17,334 nucleotides of DNA. Origin: Cymbomonas tetramitiformis (taxonomy: Eukaryota; Chlorophyta; Pyramimonadophyceae; Pyramimonadales; Pyramimonadaceae). The translations under genes and the position numbers were made by a program. The stretch spans positions 1-17,334 of the forward strand of contig LGRX02024791.1 in NCBI GenBank assembly GCA_001247695.2, read 5' to 3'. The notes below the pieces were generated by a model. That model saw only the letters and a program-made list of their open reading frames with translations, was not told the origin of the DNA and ran no database searches. How positions within the stretch are numbered: position 1 is the stretch's first letter; each line of letters starts with the position of its first letter. Positions 1 through 7,178 of this stretch are shown piece after piece.

Positions 1-7
1 TACGGAT

Positions 8-2641
8 ATGCTCGAGTCCCTGTTGAACCGCGAGTCCAGACCTCTGACTACCTCGCTGACCTCAACAACTACGGAGCAGCCAGTCAGTACAGTCAGCTCA
101 GTCAGTTACGCCGACCTCGCACTCAGGCGTGGCGTTGGACTCGCAGCCTACCAGCCGCCTCCTCTTCCAGTCATCGAACCCCCTTCTCAAGCAGATGTCC
201 TCAGCCGAATTCCAGTCAGAAACTTACCTCTGAACCAAGACTCAGTGAACCAGCTTTCTCGCCGGGAGAGGCGCCATCAGCGATGGGAACAGAACCAGCA
301 GCGCCTAGCAGAACAGCGCAGAGCACTCTTCTCTGACCCCGCCTCAGCCAGAACGCCCTCAGATGCCTCGGTCCCCGCACTGAACCATCAGCATCAATCC
401 CTAATGCAGAGTCAGATGATGTTAGAAGTATCAGAGTACATGCAAAATCTACATCAGCAAGTGCTCCAACACTATCCGCATCTGACTTCGGTTCTACCAG
501 CGGTGGGCGCTCCACCTATGACGCCCTACCAGCACACCTTAGGATGGGCGAGCGGTTTACCAGGTGCACCGGCGCCAGCAGCTGGATCAGGTCCCTGGCT
601 GGTACCAGCACCGGCCCAACCGGTTCCCGCACCGGCTCAACCGGCTCCAGCACCGGCTCAACCGGCTCCGGCACCGGCTCATCCGGCGCCGGCACCATTT
701 CAGCCAGATCCACCGGCTACCGGCTCATCGCCCTCTGACTCCGCTGAGCCTGATCAACCGTCACCAGGAACCTCGCCCCCGCCTTCAGACAATGGTGAAC
801 CACGACACCGGCGTCTAGACGTGTTGTTATGGACTTTAGAAGGAGCCTCCTTCTGGTTGAGAAATCACCTGTCCTCTTCCTCCGCAGTTACTGTCAGCCA
901 CGGCGCTGAGGCACAATACTCTTACCGACTGCCAACCATGCCTGGAAGCGCCAGCCACTTCATAACCGATACCAATCGGATTTGGATGACTATGCGGCAC
1001 ATCGGAGTGGACATCCAAGACCTGGCGCAGCATGGGTCAGTGCATACTCCTGTGCGCCTGACTGAGATTGAGGACAGTGACGCTTTCACTCTGGAAGTGG
1101 AGAAAACGCAAGTGGATGAAGCGCGGCGTTGCGCGGAAAGCCGTACTGGAACTCAGCAGAGACGCCTACCCTTGTACTCATGGGTAACCATCGCGGAAAA
1201 TGCCTTAGAGTCCGAGTTGACAGAATTTGACCCCCTGGGACTCCAAATTTGGGCAGCATTTTCATCTTCAGAGGCGTACTTGTTTAGAAGAATGGCGGCT
1301 GGCAATCAACCAACTCCCGCCACAGTACCGGCTAGACTGGGCGTCAACCGGTTTCCCTCTGGTGTTCCCAGCGCAGCAGAGTACAGATCGCCTGGAAATT
1401 CCTTGCCAGCGGCCCCGGGACTCCTGCCAGTGGACCAGCGCCTTTCTCAATTCCCAGGGCACCACGATCTTATGGGAGCGGCTTCTCCAAGTGATGTCTA
1501 CCGAGAATCCAAGACAGTGGCTGATGTGCTCAAGCTGATCAGAGACATTCCTATGTACCCCTCCTCCGCTGAACTAATCACCACTGACGCTGATATTGCC
1601 GCGCTTCCACCTTTTTCTGAATCGCTGGTCAATTTTCTGTCAATGGGCGTAGTCACCTTCGCCCTGGGTCGCATGAGTGCTTATCGCCTAGACCTAACCA
1701 TGATCACCATGCCGGAGATATTAAAGGAAGTGGCTCAACGCAAACTACAGCCGCGATCCCTAACTTTTCTCAAGCAAGGTGGAATGTTGAACTCGGAGGC
1801 CTGGAACCGGCGTTACGCCACTTTGGCGCCTTTCCTGGCCGACGTAGCCAGGAGCGTACTGGATGACATCGCGCTGGTAGGACTAGCGGGGACCGTGATG
1901 CGCATGGCGCAGCGACGAGAAGAGACTGCGCGTTTGTTCGCCACTCGTCTGGTATCCTGGCACGAGGTAGTCCAGTTATTGGCAGACGCCATGCCCAACC
2001 GCCACGCCATCAGCCAACAGCAGCTATTATATCAGTTCTGGTCTGGACTGCGACTGAAGCAAGCTGTCATGGATCGCCTTATTGAGGATCGGTTGGATCT
2101 GCAAAGTCCAGCTGATTGGGAAAGCAATCATCCCGGATCCACCGCGCTGCAGCATATCATCACTGTGGCCACCAAGTTGGAGCGCAGTGAAGCTCTGACC
2201 GCAGCACGAACCTCTCCCGTCTCTGCACCTGCGAACCGAAGTCCTGCCTGGAGGAATGGTCGCTCGTCCTCCAGACTTAACGCCGGGCAGGACGCTGGGG
2301 AGGAAGATGCTACTGACCTCGACCCCGCCGACCTCAGGGTGCAGCACGCCGTGCCGCCCAGCCCGGCGGGATTGACCAGGCCGCCACGCCGATGCTACGT
2401 CTGCAACTCTGACTCCCAGTTATGGGCTAACTGTCCCGACGAGAACAAGAAACGAGCCTGGATTGCTGACGCCCCAGCTCGTTTGGCACGCCGCCGCGCT
2501 GCAAATGAATCTCATATCGCAGCGCTGGAGACAGAATGGGAGGATTTGGAAGATGAAGCGGAAGCGCTGGAGTATTTTCAGAACGAGGATTCGGCCGCAG
2601 CGTCCTCCTCGGGTCAGCAATCTGCGGAGGAGGAGGACTGA
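8..2641 (+). CDS. Gag-like polyprotein with degenerate zinc knuckle
   Basis: This 877-residue product is the presumed capsid/nucleocapsid protein of the first retrotransposon. The first ATG visible is used, but the frame is open to the window edge, so the true start may lie upstream. The N-terminal third is rich in Pro, Gln and Ser and holds a PAPAQPA-type repeat (about residues 199-231). The C-terminal half contains a helical stretch around ETARLFATRLVSWHEV...FWSGLRLKQAVMDRLI that resembles the Ty3/gypsy capsid core (retrotransposon Gag family). A zinc knuckle follows at residues 796-809 as C-X2-C-X4-Q-X4-C: the canonical His is Gln804. The tail is acidic. The next ORF overlaps in the -1 frame. 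The family call rests on fold-like pattern and position, not on strong identity. Confidence 0.75.
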   Translation: MLESLLNRESRPLTTSLTSTTTEQPVSTVSSVSYADLALRRGVGLAAYQPPPLPVIEPPSQADVLSRIPVRNLPLNQDSVNQLSRRERRHQRWEQNQQRLAEQRRALFSDPASARTPSDASVPALNHQHQSLMQSQMMLEVSEYMQNLHQQVLQHYPHLTSVLPAVGAPPMTPYQHTLGWASGLPGAPAPAAGSGPWLVPAPAQPVPAPAQPAPAPAQPAPAPAHPAPAPFQPDPPATGSSPSDSAEPDQPSPGTSPPPSDNGEPRHRRLDVLLWTLEGASFWLRNHLSSSSAVTVSHGAEAQYSYRLPTMPGSASHFITDTNRIWMTMRHIGVDIQDLAQHGSVHTPVRLTEIEDSDAFTLEVEKTQVDEARRCAESRTGTQQRRLPLYSWVTIAENALESELTEFDPLGLQIWAAFSSSEAYLFRRMAAGNQPTPATVPARLGVNRFPSGVPSAAEYRSPGNSLPAAPGLLPVDQRLSQFPGHHDLMGAASPSDVYRESKTVADVLKLIRDIPMYPSSAELITTDADIAALPPFSESLVNFLSMGVVTFALGRMSAYRLDLTMITMPEILKEVAQRKLQPRSLTFLKQGGMLNSEAWNRRYATLAPFLADVARSVLDDIALVGLAGTVMRMAQRREETARLFATRLVSWHEVVQLLADAMPNRHAISQQQLLYQFWSGLRLKQAVMDRLIEDRLDLQSPADWESNHPGSTALQHIITVATKLERSEALTAARTSPVSAPANRSPAWRNGRSSSRLNAGQDAGEEDATDLDPADLRVQHAVPPSPAGLTRPPRRCYVCNSDSQLWANCPDENKKRAWIADAPARLARRRAANESHIAALETEWEDLEDEAEALEYFQNEDSAAASSSGQQSAEEED
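611..694 (+). repeat. 21-bp tandem repeat, four units, inside gag
   Basis: Four consecutive 21-base units start at 611, 632, 653 and 674. Each begins CCGGC and encodes the 7-residue unit PAPAQPA with small variations (Val, His). The repeat stays in frame and forms a flexible Pro/Ala linker in the N-terminal part of Gag. Confidence 0.85.
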
Positions 2642-2679
2642 GTGTCCTCCTGCCGGCGGGACGCCGACGACAGGGCGGT

Positions 2680-3864
2680 ATGGGTAACCGCCCCTGGGCA
2701 AGGAGTACAGCCTTCGCCCACAACCGGGGGAATATCCAGAAAGAGCCTCCGCCACCCCCCAACCCTCTGGCCGCTCGAGGGTACGGATTCACCTGGTCTG
2801 CCGATCAGAGGCGACAACGCCATCTCGACAGAACCAGAACCCTACGGGATGAACCCTCGTTGACCAGTACCGCTGTTTACACAGCGAACCTTTCCACTGA
2901 GCAGGGCCGGCGAGAACATCACTTCGTGTCCCGGCGCCATCAGCGGTCGCCACGAAGGTCACCCACTTCGTCGCCTGAGCGCTCCAAGCCTCCCGTTATG
3001 TTCAGTGTAGATCGCTCCCTTGGAACTGGTGATCGCCGTCAGGCTCCACAACGCGAGCGTGGCGAAACGCCCCGCGTTGACCCCACAGACCCTAACCCTA
3101 ACCCTAAACCGAACCCGAACCCTAACCCTAACCCTAACCCTGAGACATCAGTACTGGCAGCACTGGATGAGGATGATGGTCAGGAAGAGGAGACCCAGTG
3201 GACCTTCAACCCACTCAACACCCCCTGGCGGAAAACTCCTCGACCGCGGGTACCGAGAAAAGCTCCGGTGGAGCGTATGCGAGCCTTGAGGCAGCGGATT
3301 CAGGATGTAACGCTACCTGCGGTTTCACACCCTCTGGACGACAGTGGGGAGGAAGGGGGTGGAACTTCAAAAACTGGCCCAGCTTCAGAACCCCCACCTT
3401 TTAAACTTCGACCTGAGGTGTTTCCTTCGACGTCTCGACCAGCAGCGTGTCCAGCCTTGGCAGAGAGGGCGTCAACCTCAAGCGCAGAGCGCACTACGAG
3501 TGCAGCGCGCAAGCGCACTGGAAAACCTCGCAGCAGAACTCCGAAGACTGTACGAGACCGACTGCAGCATGAGGCAGAGGTTACGAGGTTGGGAGATGAA
3601 CCACCAGGACTTCGAGCAGAGTCACTGGCGGATCGCACGCGTGCTTGGAGAGAGATGACGCACCCGGAGCACATGGCCGCGGCAGCGCTGGTAAAGGAGA
3701 ATGAGAAATGGAGAGATGCATGGGTACCAGAAGGGTGGCGCAGATATCGCCGCCGCTGGTACAGATGGCATGGGAAGGTCACCCCTGACCTAACGATAAC
3801 CGAAGGAGCAGTTCAGCTATCTCTGGAGACCGAGTGCGGTACTATCCCAGACCAAAGATCCTGA
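2680..3864 (+). CDS. Basic proline-rich ORF of unknown function after gag
   Basis: I do not recognise this 394-residue protein. The first ATG is at 2680, but the frame is open from 2557, overlapping the 3' end of gag by 85 nt in the -1 frame. It could therefore be made as a Gag fusion by -1 frameshifting, as is common in retroelements; I saw no classical slippery heptamer. The product is rich in Pro, Arg, Ser and Thr. It has an Asn-Pro repeat (from a CCCTAA array), an acidic patch (LDEDDGQEEE), and a C-terminal Trp/Arg-rich segment (WRRYRRRWYRWHG). It contains no aspartic-protease DTG/DSG site in a convincing context and no reverse-transcriptase YxDD box, although it sits where those enzymes would be expected. 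A nucleic-acid-binding Gag extension is possible. Confidence 0.5.
   Translation: MGNRPWARSTAFAHNRGNIQKEPPPPPNPLAARGYGFTWSADQRRQRHLDRTRTLRDEPSLTSTAVYTANLSTEQGRREHHFVSRRHQRSPRRSPTSSPERSKPPVMFSVDRSLGTGDRRQAPQRERGETPRVDPTDPNPNPKPNPNPNPNPNPETSVLAALDEDDGQEEETQWTFNPLNTPWRKTPRPRVPRKAPVERMRALRQRIQDVTLPAVSHPLDDSGEEGGGTSKTGPASEPPPFKLRPEVFPSTSRPAACPALAERASTSSAERTTSAARKRTGKPRSRTPKTVRDRLQHEAEVTRLGDEPPGLRAESLADRTRAWREMTHPEHMAAAALVKENEKWRDAWVPEGWRRYRRRWYRWHGKVTPDLTITEGAVQLSLETECGTIPDQRS
3090..3141 (+). repeat. Telomere-like CCCTAA array within coding frame
   Basis: The stretch reads as CCCTAA units at 3090, 3096 and 3102 (the last with an extra A), then two degenerate units with G in place of T, then CCCTAA at 3120, 3126 and 3132 and a partial unit. 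On the other strand this is TTAGGG, a widespread eukaryotic telomere repeat. It stays in frame and encodes alternating Pro and Asn. Confidence 0.85.
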
Positions 3865-3898
3865 ACCAGTCCTCGCGTACAGTGGGACTCTCACCTGG

Positions 3899-4453
3899 AT
3901 GGACTCCCCTCAACTCTGGATGGACGCCTTACATACCCTGCAGCTGGCCGAAACTGGGTACGAGAAAGCAACCCTGGCAGTTCAGACGCGCTCTGGCAAA
4001 CTGACAGCATCCTCGCCCCCTTCTCCCAGGAAGACCCCTGTTGATTTCTCAGCAACGCCGAAGTGCAGCGAGGCTTCAACCAGACTCCTGGAGCCCAGCG
4101 ATCGACAGGACTGGAAGTTCCGTGCGGACATGTTCGACTTCTTGAGTCAAGAATATGGACCTTTCGAGGTGGACGCCTGTTGCGACTTGGGAGGAAAGAA
4201 TCGTCAGGGCAACCGCTACTGGACGGACTGCTTGAAGGAAAACTGGCGAGGGTTGAACGTCTGGTGCAATCCTCCCTTCTCCTCCAACCATTTGACCATC
4301 GAGGCCGTACCGAGGAAATATGTGGAAGAATGGCGTCTGGACCCTGAGAATACTTCAGCTCTCTTTGTCCTTCCTGACTTTCAGTCTCGCATGCCACAGT
4401 GGCGGCAGTTGTTCAGATCTGCGGGAATTGGAGTACATTATTCCTACCCATGA
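3899..4453 (+). CDS. Phage-type DNA N6-adenine-methyltransferase-like domain
   Basis: The 184-residue frame (open from 3800) matches in layout the phage Dam-like DNA N6-adenine methyltransferase family. It has a DW-x-FRADMFDFL opening (residues 71-82), an FEVDACCD segment (89-96), a Tyr-Trp followed by a W-x-G turn, and the catalytic motif WCNPPFS (122-128, an NPPY/NPPF box), then a hydrophobic FVLPDF strand (156-161). Such domains would methylate adenine N6 with S-adenosylmethionine; similar domains are known in DIRS-type retroelements. Upstream residues 20-34, including LAVQTRSGK, resemble the linker that follows RNase H in gypsy pol, which suggests lost RT/RNase H sequence just upstream. 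The frame ends inside the start of the integrase frame, implying a +1 shift around 4400-4445. Activity is untested. Confidence 0.65.
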   Translation: MDSPQLWMDALHTLQLAETGYEKATLAVQTRSGKLTASSPPSPRKTPVDFSATPKCSEASTRLLEPSDRQDWKFRADMFDFLSQEYGPFEVDACCDLGGKNRQGNRYWTDCLKENWRGLNVWCNPPFSSNHLTIEAVPRKYVEEWRLDPENTSALFVLPDFQSRMPQWRQLFRSAGIGVHYSYP

Positions 4454-5630
4454 CGCTCAAGGAGAACCTGTGCAGATGTTCGCCGCCCCGGATGGAGCCC
4501 TTCTGGATCTTCCTTGGCCCCTGCTAGTGGTGTACGCCCCGCCAGCTCGACAGCGTGTCAAGCGGGAAAGGAAAACGAGTTCCCCCCCTCCTATCGTGCG
4601 TACTGGAGAAGCGGCCAGCGTTCGAGACCTGCATCAGCAGATATCAGGAGGCCAGTTCCTCAAAGCGCTGCAAGCGGAATATGGGCGACCTGGTTCCCTT
4701 CAGACTTTAAGGAAGGAAATCCAAGAAGCTCCGCATCAACGCACTCGTGACTTCTGCGTAGTGGGAGATGTGTTGTGGAGGGTGAGCGCTGGGCGCTATC
4801 AGTTGGTACTGGGAGAAGATTCACCCCTCCGTGAGGTAGTGCTGCAAGAGGCGCATGCATCTGTTCCAGCTGGACACGCGGGCAGGGACAAAACTCTGGA
4901 ACGAGTATTGCGACGCTTCTGGTGGAAAGGGGCAGCAGAAGATGTGGGACGCTGGGTTTCATCTTGCACTATCTGTCAAGCGGTGCGACCGAGAAATTCC
5001 TACCCGGATGGATTGCTGAACCCACACACTATTCCTACGCGACTATGGCAAGTGGTCAGTGTGGACTTTGTCACCGGACTGCCAGTCACGGCGCGGAATC
5101 ACGATGCCTTTGCTACTTTCACATGTAAGCTCAGCAAAATGGTTCACATCATCCCGTTGAACTTCCAGGACAGCTCCGCTGAGGTTATCGCTCGAATCTA
5201 CTTCGACCACATCTGGAAACTACATGGCACCCCTATGAAGATTGTCTCTGACCGCGACCCTCGTTTTCAGGATGCTATGTGGAAGGAATTGATGAGACTT
5301 ATGGGAACTAAAGTGGCCTCCACCACGCCTTACAACCCTCGTTCGGACGGACAAGCCGAACATACCAACCGCGTGGTAGAAGACATGCTAAGGTCCTTCG
5401 TAGGCAGCAATCCAGAGGACTGGGATTTGTGGTGTGCCAACGTAGAGTTCGCCATAAACGATACGCGGAGCGATGTAACCGGCTTCACCCCGTTTGAGTT
5501 GGTCTTGGGGCACTCGCCTATGTCGCAACTGGACTTGTTCCTGCAAGCGGCTGCTGGACAACACTCCAAGCGTAAGGGTGGAGAAGGTACGGCACACGCC
5601 GGATGGCTAGTAAATTCGCGGCTCAACTAG
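4320..5630 (+). CDS. Ty3/gypsy integrase (zinc-binding and catalytic core)
   Basis: This integrase inserts the element's cDNA into the genome. Numbered from the ATG at 4320, the HHCC zinc domain is H179, H186, C216 and C219 (H-X6-H-X29-C-X2-C), with the typical RRFWWKG strand between. The catalytic triad is D249 (VVSVDF), D311 (VSDRDPRF) and E347 (SDGQAEHTNR), spaced D-X61-D-X35-E. These are full gypsy-type signatures. The first ~35 residues are probably out-of-frame shadow of the methyltransferase domain; real homology likely starts near IIPTHDAQGEP (40-50). The frame stops at 5628-5630, but the C-terminal integrase sequence resumes in another frame from about 5576-5602 and returns again near 5704. 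The core looks intact while the reading frame is broken. Confidence 0.92.
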   Translation: MWKNGVWTLRILQLSLSFLTFSLACHSGGSCSDLRELEYIIPTHDAQGEPVQMFAAPDGALLDLPWPLLVVYAPPARQRVKRERKTSSPPPIVRTGEAASVRDLHQQISGGQFLKALQAEYGRPGSLQTLRKEIQEAPHQRTRDFCVVGDVLWRVSAGRYQLVLGEDSPLREVVLQEAHASVPAGHAGRDKTLERVLRRFWWKGAAEDVGRWVSSCTICQAVRPRNSYPDGLLNPHTIPTRLWQVVSVDFVTGLPVTARNHDAFATFTCKLSKMVHIIPLNFQDSSAEVIARIYFDHIWKLHGTPMKIVSDRDPRFQDAMWKELMRLMGTKVASTTPYNPRSDGQAEHTNRVVEDMLRSFVGSNPEDWDLWCANVEFAINDTRSDVTGFTPFELVLGHSPMSQLDLFLQAAAGQHSKRKGGEGTAHAGWLVNSRLN

Positions 5631-5704
5631 AGGACGCCCGCACTAAGCTAGAACTGGCACAGCAACGCCAGCGACATCAGTTTGACCAGCGTCACACCGC
5701 AAAA
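5603..5704 (+). pseudogene. Out-of-frame integrase C-terminal helix segment
   Basis: The charged helical stretch FAAQLEDARTKLELAQQR followed by HQFDQRHT is the linker that normally precedes the integrase GPY/F module in gypsy elements. It lies in a different frame from the integrase core (before) and from the QLGDLVWVD segment (after). The shifts fall at about 5576-5602 and at the A-run 5700-5704. The two shifts compensate, so the original was one continuous reading frame. They may be decay or sequence error. Confidence 0.75.
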
Positions 5705-7097
5705 ATTCTTTCAGTTGGGAGACTTGGTCTGGGTAGATGCCAAGCATCTCACGGAAAATATCATGAACCGCGAATCCTTCAGGAAGCTGGGACCTCGCTG
5801 GCACGGGCCCTTACCCATCACCGAGAGGTTCTTCAGCGACCAGCAGCGAGAGCTACCCGAAATTGACAGAGGTGCTCCGGTGGCTTACCGGCTCAAGTTA
5901 CCCCCTAAATGGCGTATCCATGATGTTTTTGCGCAGCATCGCCTCAAGGAATACCGCACCGCGGATGAAGCCTTTGCGCTGCGTCGACAAATACCTACTC
6001 CTGCCAAGGTTCTCGTGGATGGACAATCCCAGACCCATGTGTCTAAGATTCTGGCTCGAAGAGTGAAACCTATGAAAGGAGGCAAGGAAGTAGAAGAATT
6101 TCTGGTTCGCTGGACTGGGTACTCTAATGCTCATGACTCCTGGAAGACCCGTGAGTCGTTGAACTACGGGGGTGAACTCGAACAGCTCACGGAGTTCGAA
6201 CAACTGAGACTATCACGAGAAGAACAAGCCCGGGAAAAAGCCTTACAGGAGGTCAGAATGCAGCGGAAGCAAAGGCGGGAACGCGCCGGAGCTCTAACTT
6301 TCCTGGATACTTCTGATGAAGGAAAACTCACTTCTCTGGACAACTGCCTACCTTGGGAACAATACTGTCGCTCCGCTGACGCCTTTGTGACGCATCTAGC
6401 TCTTCTGGACTCTGGGGTCTCGACACGCGAGTTGCGACTACTAGTACTTTTCAGTGGTACAGGAAGTGTGGAGAGAAGTTTCATGTCATGTTATCCGAAG
6501 AGCACTGTGGTCACCGTCGATCATGATCCTCGCGGGCAACCTACCTACGCTGAGAAGGTTCAGGACTGGGACTTCAAGCGTTATGCACCTGGTTACTTTG
6601 ACGTCATCTGGGCTAGTCCACCGTGCACCGAATACAGTCAGGCTAAGACCACTGGGGTGCGACAACTGCGACAGGCTGATGCTTGTGTACGCCGAACGCT
6701 CCAAATTTTTGACTTTCTCAAACCCCAGCATTGGTTTATGGAAAATCCGATGGGCAAGGTTCCCTTTGCGCTGCGATTTCGACCCGTAGTTCGCCGGTTA
6801 CCTACCCCGTTGTATTGCTCTTACTGTATGTATGGTACTGGCTATCGCAAGCCTACTTGCATCTGGACGCAGTCGCCTCCTCCAGTGGATCTACGGTACT
6901 GCACGATGGATACTCCTTGTCTTCACCAACAGACTCTGGGATCACATCCGGAAACTGCTCAACTGGGACCTCATCCAGGGCAACAAGGAGCGGGAGTTTC
7001 CACTGCTGTATACCCTCCGCCCGCTGGATTGCTTCGTCAACTCTTCGAGCACCTGTTCGATCAGAAAAGCATATCACGCATCCATACGCATGGCTGA
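5682..7097 (+). CDS. Integrase C-terminus, chromodomain and C5-cytosine-methyltransferase-like fusion
   Basis: The nominal start is a TTG; in truth this is the continuation of pol after a frameshift near 5700-5710. Residues 10-50 hold the integrase C-terminal module (QLGDLVWVD, LGPRWHGPLPI). Residues 118-168 are a chromodomain with LVRWTGY and a second Trp (DSW), lacking the first cage aromatic. A basic coiled linker (175-205) follows. Residues 251-450 look like a DNA C5-cytosine methyltransferase: motif I LVLFSGTGS (254-262), motif IV WASPPC with candidate nucleophile C315, motif VI WFMENP (351-356), and a final LLRQLFEHLF helix. The target-recognition region is very short. Retrotransposon-borne cytosine methyltransferases are known from Symbiodinium and Klebsormidium. 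Such a protein could target insertion to marked chromatin and methylate DNA. Confidence 0.82.
   Translation: MTSVTPQKFFQLGDLVWVDAKHLTENIMNRESFRKLGPRWHGPLPITERFFSDQQRELPEIDRGAPVAYRLKLPPKWRIHDVFAQHRLKEYRTADEAFALRRQIPTPAKVLVDGQSQTHVSKILARRVKPMKGGKEVEEFLVRWTGYSNAHDSWKTRESLNYGGELEQLTEFEQLRLSREEQAREKALQEVRMQRKQRRERAGALTFLDTSDEGKLTSLDNCLPWEQYCRSADAFVTHLALLDSGVSTRELRLLVLFSGTGSVERSFMSCYPKSTVVTVDHDPRGQPTYAEKVQDWDFKRYAPGYFDVIWASPPCTEYSQAKTTGVRQLRQADACVRRTLQIFDFLKPQHWFMENPMGKVPFALRFRPVVRRLPTPLYCSYCMYGTGYRKPTCIWTQSPPPVDLRYCTMDTPCLHQQTLGSHPETAQLGPHPGQQGAGVSTAVYPPPAGLLRQLFEHLFDQKSISRIHTHG
6033..6185 (+). other. Chromodomain within pol
   Basis: The segment runs from THVSKILARR through FLVRWTGY to DSW and the following helix, a chromodomain of chromovirus type. 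Aligned to HP1-type domains, the first aromatic-cage position is not aromatic, while W144 and Y147 (numbered from 5682) are retained. This resembles the altered chromodomains of some chromoviruses. It would recruit the integrase to chromatin, but ligand choice cannot be read from the sequence. Confidence 0.8.
6432..7031 (+). other. C5-cytosine DNA methyltransferase-like domain
   Basis: Motifs occur in family order: an FxGxG S-adenosylmethionine loop, an acidic VDHD after the next strand, FDVIWASPPC with the catalytic Pro-Cys pair, TTG-x-R, MENP in place of the ENV motif, and YRKPTCIWT. The SPPCTEYS and YRKPT wording resembles the stand-alone methylase-like family found in algae and their large viruses more than Dnmt1 or Dnmt3. 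No large target-recognition domain is present between YRKPT and the final helix. All motif residues needed for catalysis appear intact. Confidence 0.75.
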
Positions 7098-7163
7098 TCT
7101 GTGTCTGGATCTTAGCTGCTGTACAAATGACTCTGAGTTATCATCTCTTTGTACTAACAAGCT

Positions 7164-7176
7164 AAGAGGGGAGGAG
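7164..7176 (+). promoter_or_regulatory. Polypurine tract
   Basis: A 13-base purine run, AAGAGGGGAGGAG, lies 67 bases after the pol stop and is followed after one T by TGTGCC. This is the usual arrangement of the plus-strand primer directly before the 3' LTR of gypsy elements. Confidence 0.7.
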
Positions 7177-7178
7177 TT

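Noticed and set aside
3090..3141. Real chromosome end or telomere-healing site
   Set aside because: The array is short, degenerate, in frame and flanked on both sides by retrotransposon sequence.
6408..6419. Aspartic-protease DSG active site (LLDSGVS)
   Set aside because: It lies just before methyltransferase motif I, with no flanking protease pattern, and at the wrong place in pol.
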